Made by a program: the position numbers and the translations under genes
Notes under the pieces: generated by a model
Database searches by the model: none
What the model saw: only the letters and a program-made list of their open reading frames with translations
What the model was told of the DNA's origin: nothing
Origin: Aradus depressus
Taxonomy: Eukaryota > Arthropoda > Insecta > Hemiptera > Aradidae
NCBI GenBank assembly: GCA_963662175.1
Contig: OY759217.1
Location: forward strand, 8,062,562 to 8,126,561
Direction: 5' to 3'
DNA: 64,000 bases
Part shown: piece after piece, positions 22,194 to 32,334 of the stretch
Layout of the letters: every line of letters starts with the position of its first letter
Numbering within the stretch: the first letter of the stretch is position 1

Positions 22194-22943
22194 GTGAGTT
22201 TTGGAAAAATATTCATAGGACATTGTCCTAAAATACGTCATAAAGTATTATAATATGGGAAACCGTTCATATAACGCATTTGGGGAGGTCTCAAACATTG
22301 TGACAGGGCGGGTAGGGGGGTACTTGTGAAATTATACGTAACGCATAAAAAACTATACATTTTTATTATTACAATCATTTAGTAAAAGTTCATATAAAGT
22401 TATAAAGAGGAGTGTTATGGAGTGTGACAATTTTTGGCAGGAGGGGATGTCAATTTATGGACAATCTCTAAGAGCGCGCAAGTATCCCTTTAATTAATAC
22501 TTTACGTACTTGATGCTTTCCTGCCCTTGTTTCTTTGTTTATAAAATAAATGCTTGCTTATTATATTTTTTTATTAATATTTTACTTTTTTATTTATTTT
22601 ACAAATAGATATTACATGCAACTGTATAAAAAATAAATGCAATAACCAAATGTGCTTAGAGAGAGAGAGAGAGATAATAGCAATGTCAAGAGGGGATAAA
22701 TCACCTAGTGGTGACACTCCCTAGTCACTGAGTTACTCTCATTTGTAAATAGGAGGTCTCTAGGCCATTGACGCTTAATGGCGTTGGGGAAGTGTGGCAG
22801 AATGGAGGGCACGGACTAGAGGATTATTGTGGAATCTAAGAAAAGAAAATATTTTTTTATACTTCGATTTAGCAACTTCGGTCACAAAAGGTCAGTGTGA
22901 AGAGTTTTGGTTGGAGAATTAGTAAGGAGTATCTGCTATTGCT

Positions 22944-23252
22944 CCCCCCCCCCCCCCCCCCTAATCCCTTTTTGTGTTCTACCTCCCCCCTAATCCCTTT
23001 TTGTGTTCTACCTTCCACTAATCCCTTATACCTCCCCCTAATCCCTTTTGTGTTATACCTCCCCCTTAATCCCTTTTTGTGTTCTACATCCCCCTAATCC
23101 CTTTTTGTGTTCTACCTCCCCCTAATCCCTTTTTGTGTTCTACCTCCCTCATAATCCCTTTTTGTGTTCTACCTCCCCCTAATCCCTTTTTGTGTTCTAC
23201 CTCCCCCCTAATCCCTTTTTGTGTTATACCTCCCCCCTAATCCCTTTTTCCT
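22944..23252. repeat. 28-bp minisatellite in gene 1 intron
   Basis: About ten copies of a unit around CCCCCTAATCCCTTTTTGTG, preceded by a run of about 18 C. Units vary slightly in the number of C and T. It lies between the first-exon relic and the first coding exon of gene 1. Confidence 0.85.
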
Positions 23253-23559
23253 TTGGCCGATTTGGCTTAAAATCAATAGATGTCGTCCTTAGAGAGTTCT
23301 GGGTATACACATAAAATTTCATGTCGACACATTCATTCTGTCGGGAGTTATCATGTTCACAGACATAATATATATTTTTTTTCATTTTTTGAATCAGGAG
23401 GTTGGTATACATGAAATTTCGTTGAAAACTCCACTTCGAATTTCCAGCCGATTACATAACTTTATCTATACTTCATAAAGCTGGGGGAGTAAAAAACATT
23501 TTATACTGTATTTTTGCAATGCGAAGTTTAAAGGAACCCTGCAACGATTTCTGATGTCT

Positions 23560-23830
23560 GCCCTGTTCATATTTTGGTTTGAAGAGAAATGATTGGTCTA
23601 GGTTATCTGTCTGGTGCTATGTATGTCAACCTAAAGTACAGTCTGCGAGGTCACTGATCCAACTAGTGGTAGCTATGAGTTGAGGACAGCTCGGTTTATC
23701 ACTGTCAGAATAATCACATATAATGGATTTGTTTGGTAATAGGAGTGTCTCCACAAATGAAAATGCATTGTTCATTATCATAAGTATCACTCCTTAATAG
23801 TTCAATGCAGCTAATTCAAATGAAAATATT
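23560..23830. repeat. Segment duplicated upstream of gene 3 (53395-53650)
   Basis: The two stretches share GCGAGGTCACTGATCCAACT and most of their surroundings, in the same position relative to their genes (intron 1). This supports duplication of the gene together with its introns. Confidence 0.7.
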
Positions 23831-24942
23831 TATAATTATATATTACATATTTATGCAAGAGAAATATGTCAACTATCTACTAACTTTAAAATTAAAAAAC
23901 AACAAAATACTAAAAATACCTTTAAATACTCGTATTTTAATTTTTTGGGGTCAAATCGAATGAAAATCGGGAAGTGAAATGGAAAATATCGTAGAACAGT
24001 CAATTTTATTCATTACGTATATATTTACCAATTCTATTACATTATTTTATCAATTCGTGTAGCGTCAATAAGTAAGCCATATGATTCGATCCATTTTAAC
24101 TAGTTCCCCTTTCTGACGTCGGATTCACACCATGAGCAAAACGTCTGAGACAACATGGGTAATGTTACGGTTTTTGGTATTGTTACGCTTTTTCATGACG
24201 TAACTTATCGATTTACCCCCCTAAAAATGTTTTTCAAACATAAAAAATCTATATGGCACAAGTAGATCAACAAGTCTCAAATCAAATGTCGGTTAAGATC
24301 GAGGGATGAAATGAAACATTACGTCACTGTACATATATATATATATATATATATTTTTTTAATTACCTCTGATTTCTTTATTAATTATTTTTTACTTTAT
24401 TATTTTTACTTAGTTTTTCCTTAATTCTATATTTAATAAGTTTATTCTCATTGTTTTAATTATTGCTCTTCATTAACATTTATTGTTTCTTTAGTTAATT
24501 CCTAGAGGTATCTTTTTTTTTTTTTTTGGTTGTTACTTGTATTCTTCTGTATATTTCTTAGGGGATCTATGTCCCAGAATAAAGATTATTATTTTATTAT
24601 TCGCAAGAATTACAGATTGAATTTTCAATGAAATTTCAGGTTTCAAGTTTTGATGGAGTCGTCTATCTGGTCTTAACATTGAAAAACTGTGGGAAAGGAG
24701 GATTGGATAAAATCTTTTGAAAGAAAACGGGGTACTATTAATTGGTATGGTACATATAAGAAATAAAGTCTATATGACATTACTAGAAAAAAGATATATA
24801 AAAATACACCATATATTATATTAACTAGGCTTTAAAAGGGGTGAGAATTGGAAGTGAGTAGTTCAAATAATTCCCATTTTTTCTTGCTCTATTAATTTCT
24901 AGCTGTTCCAAAGAGTCAAATATTTTCATAACATTACTCCAG

Positions 24943-25131
24943 GGAGCCATGGTGGCCGTGCGGGCTAGAGCGTAGGGCTTTGGTCGCATGGTCTCACCAT
25001 GGTTTGCGGGTTCGAATCCCGTCCGGGAGTGAGTTTTATTTCATAGATAGAATTCCCTCCTGGGGCCATGGATGCCTTAAGTAACTAGTAAATTACACAG
25101 TGATATGGCTAATATGCATCGTACATTAGGC

Positions 25132-25164
<33 letters not shown>
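24943..25164 (+). mobile_element. tRNA-derived SINE (family B), plus strand, 10-bp TSD
   Basis: The head contains GGTGGCCGTGCGGGCTAGAG and GGGTTCGAATCCCGTCCGGG, and a poly(A) tail of over 30 nt ends the copy. ATTACTCCAG flanks it on both sides (24933-24942 and 25165-25174). It lies in the first intron of gene 1. Confidence 0.88.
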
Positions 25165-25167
<3 letters not shown>

Positions 25168-25438
25168 ACTCCAGAGAAAAATTGCTGATCCTATATTGTT
25201 GCGACATCCTCAATATATATTTTTCCGTGCTTAAAATATAACATAACATTTATTAAGTCTACCCACTGACTAGTTATCGTGTAGACAAAAGATAATTTTT
25301 TTTTCTTTTTGTTTCTAAATCTGATGATGTGGTATTCTTGAGAGTGTTTCAAAGGAAACCAAATTGATGAAAGTATGTATTGTTTCTCATTTATTTCTAG
25401 ACTATTTTCGCTCTATTTGTTGCATTCAAGTGAGGAGG

Positions 25439-28400
25439 ATGCAGCAGAGCGCTTTGATGAAGAAACAGCAGCTGCTGACGTGGGCAGTTCTCATTGGAGC
25501 CGTCTACATCCTGTACCGAGTTGTCTTCACCGAAATACCCCATATCGCCGGCCCCAAGATAATACCCCTAGGTATCACCTCATCTACCTAGTAGCTAGCA
25601 ACATCATTTCTAACATATTTGTATGGTCTGGATAGTTCTGTAGATATACTTGTATAGTCAGATATTGTTTGATTCGTATAGTTTCCCAGGTCGGAAACCG
25701 CATATGAAAGTCTAATAACATGTCTGCCACCTGCAGGACCTCGCCTAACGCTGCACTGCATGCTAGCGGCCAAACTGAAGGGCTGTCCGTGGGCAGCACA
25801 CACAGTATAACAATAAAGACAAGTCATTCAGATGGGGGCCATGGTGGCCGTGCGGGCTAAAGGGTAGGGCTTTGGTCGCATGGTCTCACCATGGTTACGG
25901 ATTCGAATCCCGTCCGGAAGTGAGTATTATTTTGTAAATAGAACTCCCTTCTGGGGCCATGGATGTCTTATATTACTAGGTATATAAGAGTAATGACTAA
26001 TATGCATCGTACATAAAGCCAAAAACAAAAAATATTAAAAAAAAAAAAAACTCATTCAGTGATATAGGGAAACGTCAGGCTGTCACAGTTGTAGCAATTT
26101 ATAGCGCCCCAATGTACCAGTATGAACTAAACAGAGTTATGGCGGGAACCTGGCTAATTCAAATTCAAATCCACCATACCCACTTTTCGTTCTCATTTAT
26201 TTTTAAAAAAAATATAACATCTTTTTTTTTTAACCATTAACTTATGTTAACTCTGCAAGAAGAAGACTAAAATAGTTATATTAAGGGCATTGAGAACACA
26301 TATACACATAATTAAGTAATATATTAACCGAATACATTTATATATATATTAGTCTTAAAATTTTTTTTAATAAAGACATTTTACATTTCACAAAATAAAG
26401 AAAGTTTTATTCATCATTTTTTATTTCCCCAGCTATAAGAAGTTAATTTAATCGGTGAAAAATGTGGAGTTTCCACGGAATTTCATGATTTTCGACGATT
26501 GAATATTAGAGCAAACGGTCGATTGATTTTGGAGAGGGAGGGAAAGTTCATTGATTCATTCGATCTGAGGAAGTACACTGCCGGTGATTCACTGACTTCT
26601 TTTATATATAAATTCGAAATCAAGTGGCAATAAATATTTATCAAAAATATTTACATTTTTGCTTGTTTTTTCTTTTTAATTAATTGTTATTTATTTAGTT
26701 TTTTTAGCAGAAAAGAGCTCAAGTTTCTTAATAAACACAAAAGGATGTCGGATCCAGAATTTAAATCCATCCAGAAAAAGTATCAGAATGTATCTGGATA
26801 AACCAGAGCCCCCTCAGTGCAACACCACCCCTGGAAGGTAATACAATAATCTGTTATGTACACTGATGGCGTCAAAAAAGTCTGGATTCATTCACATTTA
26901 ATAGATTTACAGGGCTCCGGTAGCGTGCTAGCCTACTGAGCTCAAGATCGCGGGTTCGAAACCCGGCCAAAACCCTCTGGAGGATGAAAAAACCTTAAAC
27001 ACTCCGTACTTAGGATGGGACGTTAAACGATGGTCCCGAGCCTGTGCGATGTCAGATTCTCGTTAAAGACAGCGAGCCTAGGTGAATAAAAATTTAGCAC
27101 AATTTAGGACACAAGAAGAGCGCTCTGGTAGTAGGCGATATGACATCGTAGTTAAAGCCCGGGCAGGAGTCACAATAGATGTCTAATTAACTAGTAGATT
27201 TCCTGTAACTTGTCCTCTATCTACAGGGGGGGCAAGAGAGCCATTGCCATAGTGTACTATGTATTACTAGTTCTACTTTTACTCACTACTATTACTAGTT
27301 CTACTTTTACTCACTGCTATTACTGGCCCTACTTTTATTCATTACTACCTTCTTTACTATTGTCATACTGTTAATATGTGTGTATATTCCTTATCTCCAA
27401 GAACTTTCAGATCTCTCAGTCTTCTTCTTTGAGAACTGGAACATATTTAATTAAATTAGGTCTGCATTTCAAAGTTTGTCTATAATAGGCCATATCTCGT
27501 GTATAATGTCACCCAATTCCAGTTGGTATAAAAAACGCTTTCTGTTAACAAGAACGTTACGATCTTCTGATGTTTCTTCTTCGATGTATATTTTACAGTT
27601 TTCTCTTGAAATACTTCTTGTAAAAACCTTCGATCTAGAAAGTAGGTAGGTCGGGATATGAGAAAACGTTTAGCAATTGGAATTCCGGTGAAGATACGAG
27701 ATTGATAGAAAAATATCGAAATTCACGTCAAAATGTGAGATCGAGAAAGTAGAAAGTAGTAGGTCAGGGTGTGAAAAAAGGGCTAACAGCGAAAAAACCA
27801 TGAAATATACGATGACGTGATCAAGTTGTGTGAAAGATTTGTTAAATAGTTACGTAAGAGAAAAATTATACTAAATAGGATGCCATGCTCAATGTTTAAT
27901 TACGAAATGTGAAAATACTGTATTGGAGGGCGTGCTCACGATTCCGAGTTTGAGAAGACAGGGGTGGGGAGGTGAAGGAGGCGGCCGACTTTGATTTCAA
28001 TTAGGTATGTCTTGAGTCCATTGTGGGAGCGGGGGCAATAATATGCCGTTGCTAAAATATATATATATATATATATATATAGGTGTATGCCACCATCTAG
28101 TCACCTAGATCACCACACCAAATGCGCCAAGACATACAAATATTCTCTACTACTATCTAATGCTCATCCCTTCCAGGATGGGGTTCGCGATGCAGCATCT
28201 TTCCCGCATTTTACCCACCCCACTCTTCTTCGTTCATCTCTATCTATTGTGTTGTCAGGCTGGTGGAATCAGACTCAAACTCGCTCTACATCAACACGAC
28301 AGTACTTCCCCACTACAACATCTCCTCCATCCTCGATCTGAACTGTACATATACCGAGTTCTGGAAGATCGAGCCTCACTCCCCTAACAACTTGTATAAA

Positions 28401-30781
28401 AAGAATGTTAACGCTCTCCCAAGGTAAAAAAAAAATGTTCTTCAATTTTTCAAAAATTACTTTTAATACCACTGAACCCCAAAAAGAAACTAAACACATT
28501 TTAAATAAGAAGAAATTAGTATAGATAGCATCTAGATTGTCATTTAATCAAAAAAGGTCGTATTTTTCTCTCCTGGTTGCGGGTTTGGTTTAGAAATAAT
28601 ATTAACATTAATTTGCTGCTGGAGATCACCAAAGCAGCAATATAACGTCAACGCATGAAATGGGCGATGAACGTAAACAGTGGTGCATTTTAGGGAAAAA
28701 ACCAAGGCGTCAAATGATTCGAAGGGCCAATTTCATGTTGTTTAATATGATTTAATTCAATATGACTTAATGATAACTACGAAGATCAACTACGAATCCC
28801 AATCTCAGCATTATTATCAGTAACAGTGCCAACTATTGTACATCCAAGCACAATTTCTGCCATCTTGCTGTCCTTTCAGAGAAATAATCTGTTTTTTTCT
28901 CAATATTCTTTATTGTTGTTCCTTCGAGAACCCACCTATTTCCTTCCCATACTAAAGTCTGATCATCGGCAGTTTTGAAGCATACAATTATTTTGAATTT
29001 AATTGTGAAATAAAGCCTTCTGCGTTAATATTATTTAGGTTACTTATCTGTTATAATTTATATTCCTGTACCCATGGATACGTTTGAAGTAGGGTGGCAA
29101 CCTGTAGAAAGTCAGGCGAGTGGTTAGCAATTAGCATGTCGCTAATAACCACAATTATTCATTTTCTATTCAAAATTCTAAAATTATTTTGGGTATAATT
29201 ATCCATTGAAACTGAATCTGATGTATAATTGAACTTTATTACTCATTGCCTGCTAATTCGAGGGTCATTTTTTGTTCTAGATATTCCAATCGGAGTACAC
29301 GAATTGTGAATAGAGCTTTCATTACATCTGAAGAGTTTGTTCGAGTGGAGTGCCATCGGACGAGGGAAAAAGGAGAAATCTACGTGGATTACTTTGCTTT
29401 TCCACAGTTACACGACGCCAACGTTGTGAAGAAGGAAGACAGACCCAATGCAGTCAGTGTGCTGATTGTCGGCGTTGATTCTCTCTCCAGGCTCAACCTA
29501 CATCGGCAAATGCCTCAAACTGTAGACTTCATTAAGAATAACATGCTCTCGTTTGAAATGTTGGGTTACACCAAAGTGGAGGACAATACTTTTCCTAACC
29601 TTGTGGCTGTCCTGAGCGGCATCTTCGAAAAAGAAATGAAGAATACCTGTTGGACCAATGTTCACAATGTCTTTGATAATTGTACTTTCATATGGGACAA
29701 GTACAAGAAAGTTGGCTATTTTACGGGCTATGGTGAAGATTCCGCTAAAATCAGTTTTTTTAAACGTGGATTTAAGAAACAACCGACTGACTTTCACGGA
29801 CATTTGTTTCATCTGTTGGCTGAAGAAGAATTGGGCCAAGATAAAAGATTGAATGATTATCTGTGTATAGGTAGTAGGTGGAACATTAAAGTTACTCTGG
29901 ATGTTGTTAAAAAATTTAGTTTGCGGTTAAAGGAGTACCTAAGTTTTGGTTTTTTCTGGGGATCGAGTATATCCCATGATTATTTTAGTCTTGCTAGTTA
30001 CGGAGACGAAGTTTATCGGGCTCTGTTCGATACTCTGTACAAAGAAGGTCTGTTTGAGAAGACAGTGGTGGTGTTCATGAGTGACCACGGGTTCAGATGG
30101 GGCGAGTTTCGCGAGACATACCAAGGCTACATCGAAGAAAGACTCCCCTTCCTGTTTATCTCTGTACCCTCCTGGTTTCCTGAATCTTTCCCAATAGCTA
30201 TGATTAACTTGCGATTGAACACACGACGACTTTCAACACCATTCGATCTACATGAAACATTGAAGGATCTGTCAGATTTAAACAGTCTCAAAGATGAAAA
30301 TATTAAATTGAGAAGCTCGGAAGATACAAGAGGAATAAGTTTGTTCTCAGTTATTCCAGAAGAAAGGACATGTGAAGATGCAGACATATCGCCCAATTGG
30401 TGCACATGTCGCACGTCGAAAAATGTAGCGATAGATGATCCTAGGGTAGTCACCTCGGTTAATGCTATTATAAATCAGATCAACGATTTGCTAAAGAGCT
30501 ATGCTAAGTGTGCTCAACTCACACTGAAAAGAATAGTACATGTCCGTCAACAAAAAGTTTCTATTAATAGAAAAAACATCGAAGAGGACAAATTTATAGA
30601 CTATTCTGTTACACTAGAAACTTTTCCAGGAGGGGCCTGGTTCGAGGCAACAGTTCAGTACCACAAAGGCACAGAGAACTACACTGTCATACAGCCTATT
30701 AGCCGAATCAACTCTTACGGCAATCAGAGCAAGTGCATTTCCGATAGTTTGCTCAAGCTTTACTGTTTCTGCCGCCATTGA
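25439..30781 (+). CDS. DUF229 family membrane protein, gene 1 (4 coding exons)
   Basis: Coding exons are 25439-25571 (the exon itself starts at an acceptor at 25431), 26708-26837, 28259-28423 and 29281-30781. All introns are GT-AG with phases 1, 2 and 2, and the total of 1929 nt encodes 642 residues. Exon 1 gives MQQSALMKKQQ and a hydrophobic anchor (LLTWAVLIGAVYILYRVVF), so a type II membrane protein is likely. Exons 2 and 3 encode Cys-containing ectodomain segments (CRIQNLNPS, NISSILDLNCTYTEFW). The last exon has the alkaline-phosphatase-like DUF229 domain. The 37-nt first exon of its paralogues has lost its ATG here, so the start at 25439 is chosen. The family's substrate is unknown to me. 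A Jockey-like element sits 80 bp past the stop. Confidence 0.85.
25832..26051 (+). mobile_element. tRNA-derived SINE (family B) in gene 1 intron
   Basis: Same family as 24943-25164, with TCATTCAG at both ends (25824-25831 and 26052-26059) and an A-rich tail. Its B box is slightly altered (GGATTCGAATCC). Confidence 0.85.
26910..27180 (+). mobile_element. SINE family A, diverged, in gene 1 intron 3
   Basis: The head has GGTAGCGTGCTAGCCTACTG and a B box GGGTTCGAAACCC. The body has ACGTTAAACGATGGTCCCGA and AGAGCGCTCTGGTAGTAGGC, ending at AAAGCCCGGGCAGGAGTCA. It has lost the CCTAA tail. Confidence 0.8.
27181..28258. other. Remainder of gene 1 intron 3
   Basis: Contains imperfect repeats of ACTATTACTAGTTCTACTTT near 27280 and a (TA)n tract at 28060-28080. 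No ORF or RNA gene was recognised. Confidence 0.4.
29281..30781 (+). CDS. Gene 1 last exon: DUF229 catalytic-fold domain
   Basis: The acceptor TTTTTTGTTCTAG ends at 29280 and restores the phase of exon 3, whereas the nearest open-frame start at 29246 lies in the intron. Visible motifs are VLIVGVDSLSRLNLHRQMPQ (metal-site-like GVDS, about 29471), DNTFPNLVAVLSG, SISHDYF (about 29970), VVVFMSDHGFRWGEF (about 30070), and the C-terminal NSYGNQSKCISDSLLKLYCF. The order matches DUF229 proteins across the whole domain. The exon has exactly the same length (1501 nt) as that of gene 2, with no stop or frameshift, so it is probably functional. Confidence 0.9.
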
Positions 30782-31002
30782 CATCCAAAACACGACAGTT
30801 GACATTCAATGTGAAGTTACCTAAAGTCGAGTTCACTCCAGGAAACTTTGTTTGTAATCTGACAGCTGTTTTGGCTATAAAGTGCTAAACACACGTTAAA
30901 GTTTGTTAACATTTATTATTAATATTGTGACGGTGTTATAAGTTTTTATATTACTAAACAGTGACAAAGACACTCAGAAGTTCTCCCTCTGTTTGGGTGA
31001 GA

Positions 31003-32334
31003 ATGAAACCCGGCGTTTCGAAACGAGAACAGTCTAATAATTTTAATATTCAAAATTCTAACCTTGCCGATATCAAGCAAATAAACAATGTAGCCGGAAC
31101 AGGTGAGATGATATCCACTTTTTTACCTGCTAAGAGGCAGCTCTCTTCAAGCTGTGAGGACTCTGGGATATCAATGGCAGTAGACGGCGGCCAAGTAGTC
31201 CCTGATAACAGAGCCATCTCCCAGGAGCCTCAGCTGAAGAGGAACCGATATACTTTACAAATCACACCCACACCAACACTAACACAGAACAGATACGAGC
31301 CACTTCTCACTCTCCAGGACGGTCAGGAGACAACCCAACCGACAAAGCCAGACGGACAGCCTACCCCTAACAGACAGACCAAGATCCCTCCAATCTTTCT
31401 TTGTGAGGCTGATAATTATCAGCTGGTCATTACCGAGTTAAAAAGTTTAATTTGTTCGCCGTTTGAAACAAAACAGTGCAACAAAAAAATAAAGATCAGC
31501 CTCACAACGACTGATGACTATCGCAAAGTGACAAAATTTTATGACGACAATAAGGTGAAATACTACACCTTCGTCAACCCCGAGGACAGGAAACTCTCCG
31601 TAATTATACGGGGAGTTCCTTACTCACTGACCGACACAGAAATAACAGACGAACTGACCCCGACATACCCTGTTATTAAAGTCACCCGGATTCTGAACCA
31701 CGACAGACGCCCCACACCCCTCTGTGCAGTTGAGCTGGAGAACACCCCATCTGGAGAGGCCATATTTCAACTGACGCGGCTCTACTATACAGTTGTCAAA
31801 GTGGAGCCACGCCGACGTTCCAACCGAGTCGTGCAGTGCACAAACTGCCAATCTTTTGGTCATACCAAAAACTTTTGCCGACTGGACCCCAAATGTGTGA
31901 AGTGCGGGGAGGACCACCACTTCACAGCATGCCCCTCCAGACAGAAGAAGGTAGACTCTCCCAAGTGTGCCAACTGCCAGGGCAACCATCCAGCCAGCTA
32001 CAGAGGGTGTGCTTCCTACAAGACATACGTAGACAGGACTAGCAGACAGGCCCAACCTAAACGACAAGATCCTCCCAATGCACCACCCAAAGGACAACCC
32101 CCAAGACAGGCCCCGGACCGACCGAACAGCTGGTTCGACCAAGGCAGACCCCGACCCTTCCAACCTCGACCTCAACCTAACTTACCCAGCAGCCAAGACA
32201 ACCAACCAGCTAACGACATGACTGACCTCACCAACACAATAATCACCTTTCTCAAACCATTTATCCCTATCATAAAATCATTTTTATCTAATCTTCTCAC
32301 CCAAGTATTTTCATTTAACAATGGTGGACCCTAA
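31003..32334 (+). CDS. Jockey element 1 ORF1 (Gag-like nucleic-acid-binding protein)
   Basis: From the first ATG (31003) it encodes 443 residues. After a polar N-terminus comes a PRE_C2HC-type region (IPPIFLCEADNYQLV to VELENTPSGEAIFQLTRLYY), then three zinc knuckles: CTNCQSFGHTKNFC, CVKCGEDHHFTAC and CANCQGNHPASYRGC, and a Pro/Gln-rich tail. ORF1 proteins of this clade coat the element RNA. The frame is open for a further 42 nt upstream without an ATG, and this extension is conserved in the other two copies. Its stop overlaps the ORF2 ATG by 14 nt. Confidence 0.9.
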   Translation: MKPGVSKREQSNNFNIQNSNLADIKQINNVAGTGEMISTFLPAKRQLSSSCEDSGISMAVDGGQVVPDNRAISQEPQLKRNRYTLQITPTPTLTQNRYEPLLTLQDGQETTQPTKPDGQPTPNRQTKIPPIFLCEADNYQLVITELKSLICSPFETKQCNKKIKISLTTTDDYRKVTKFYDDNKVKYYTFVNPEDRKLSVIIRGVPYSLTDTEITDELTPTYPVIKVTRILNHDRRPTPLCAVELENTPSGEAIFQLTRLYYTVVKVEPRRRSNRVVQCTNCQSFGHTKNFCRLDPKCVKCGEDHHFTACPSRQKKVDSPKCANCQGNHPASYRGCASYKTYVDRTSRQAQPKRQDPPNAPPKGQPPRQAPDRPNSWFDQGRPRPFQPRPQPNLPSSQDNQPANDMTDLTNTIITFLKPFIPIIKSFLSNLLTQVFSFNNGGP

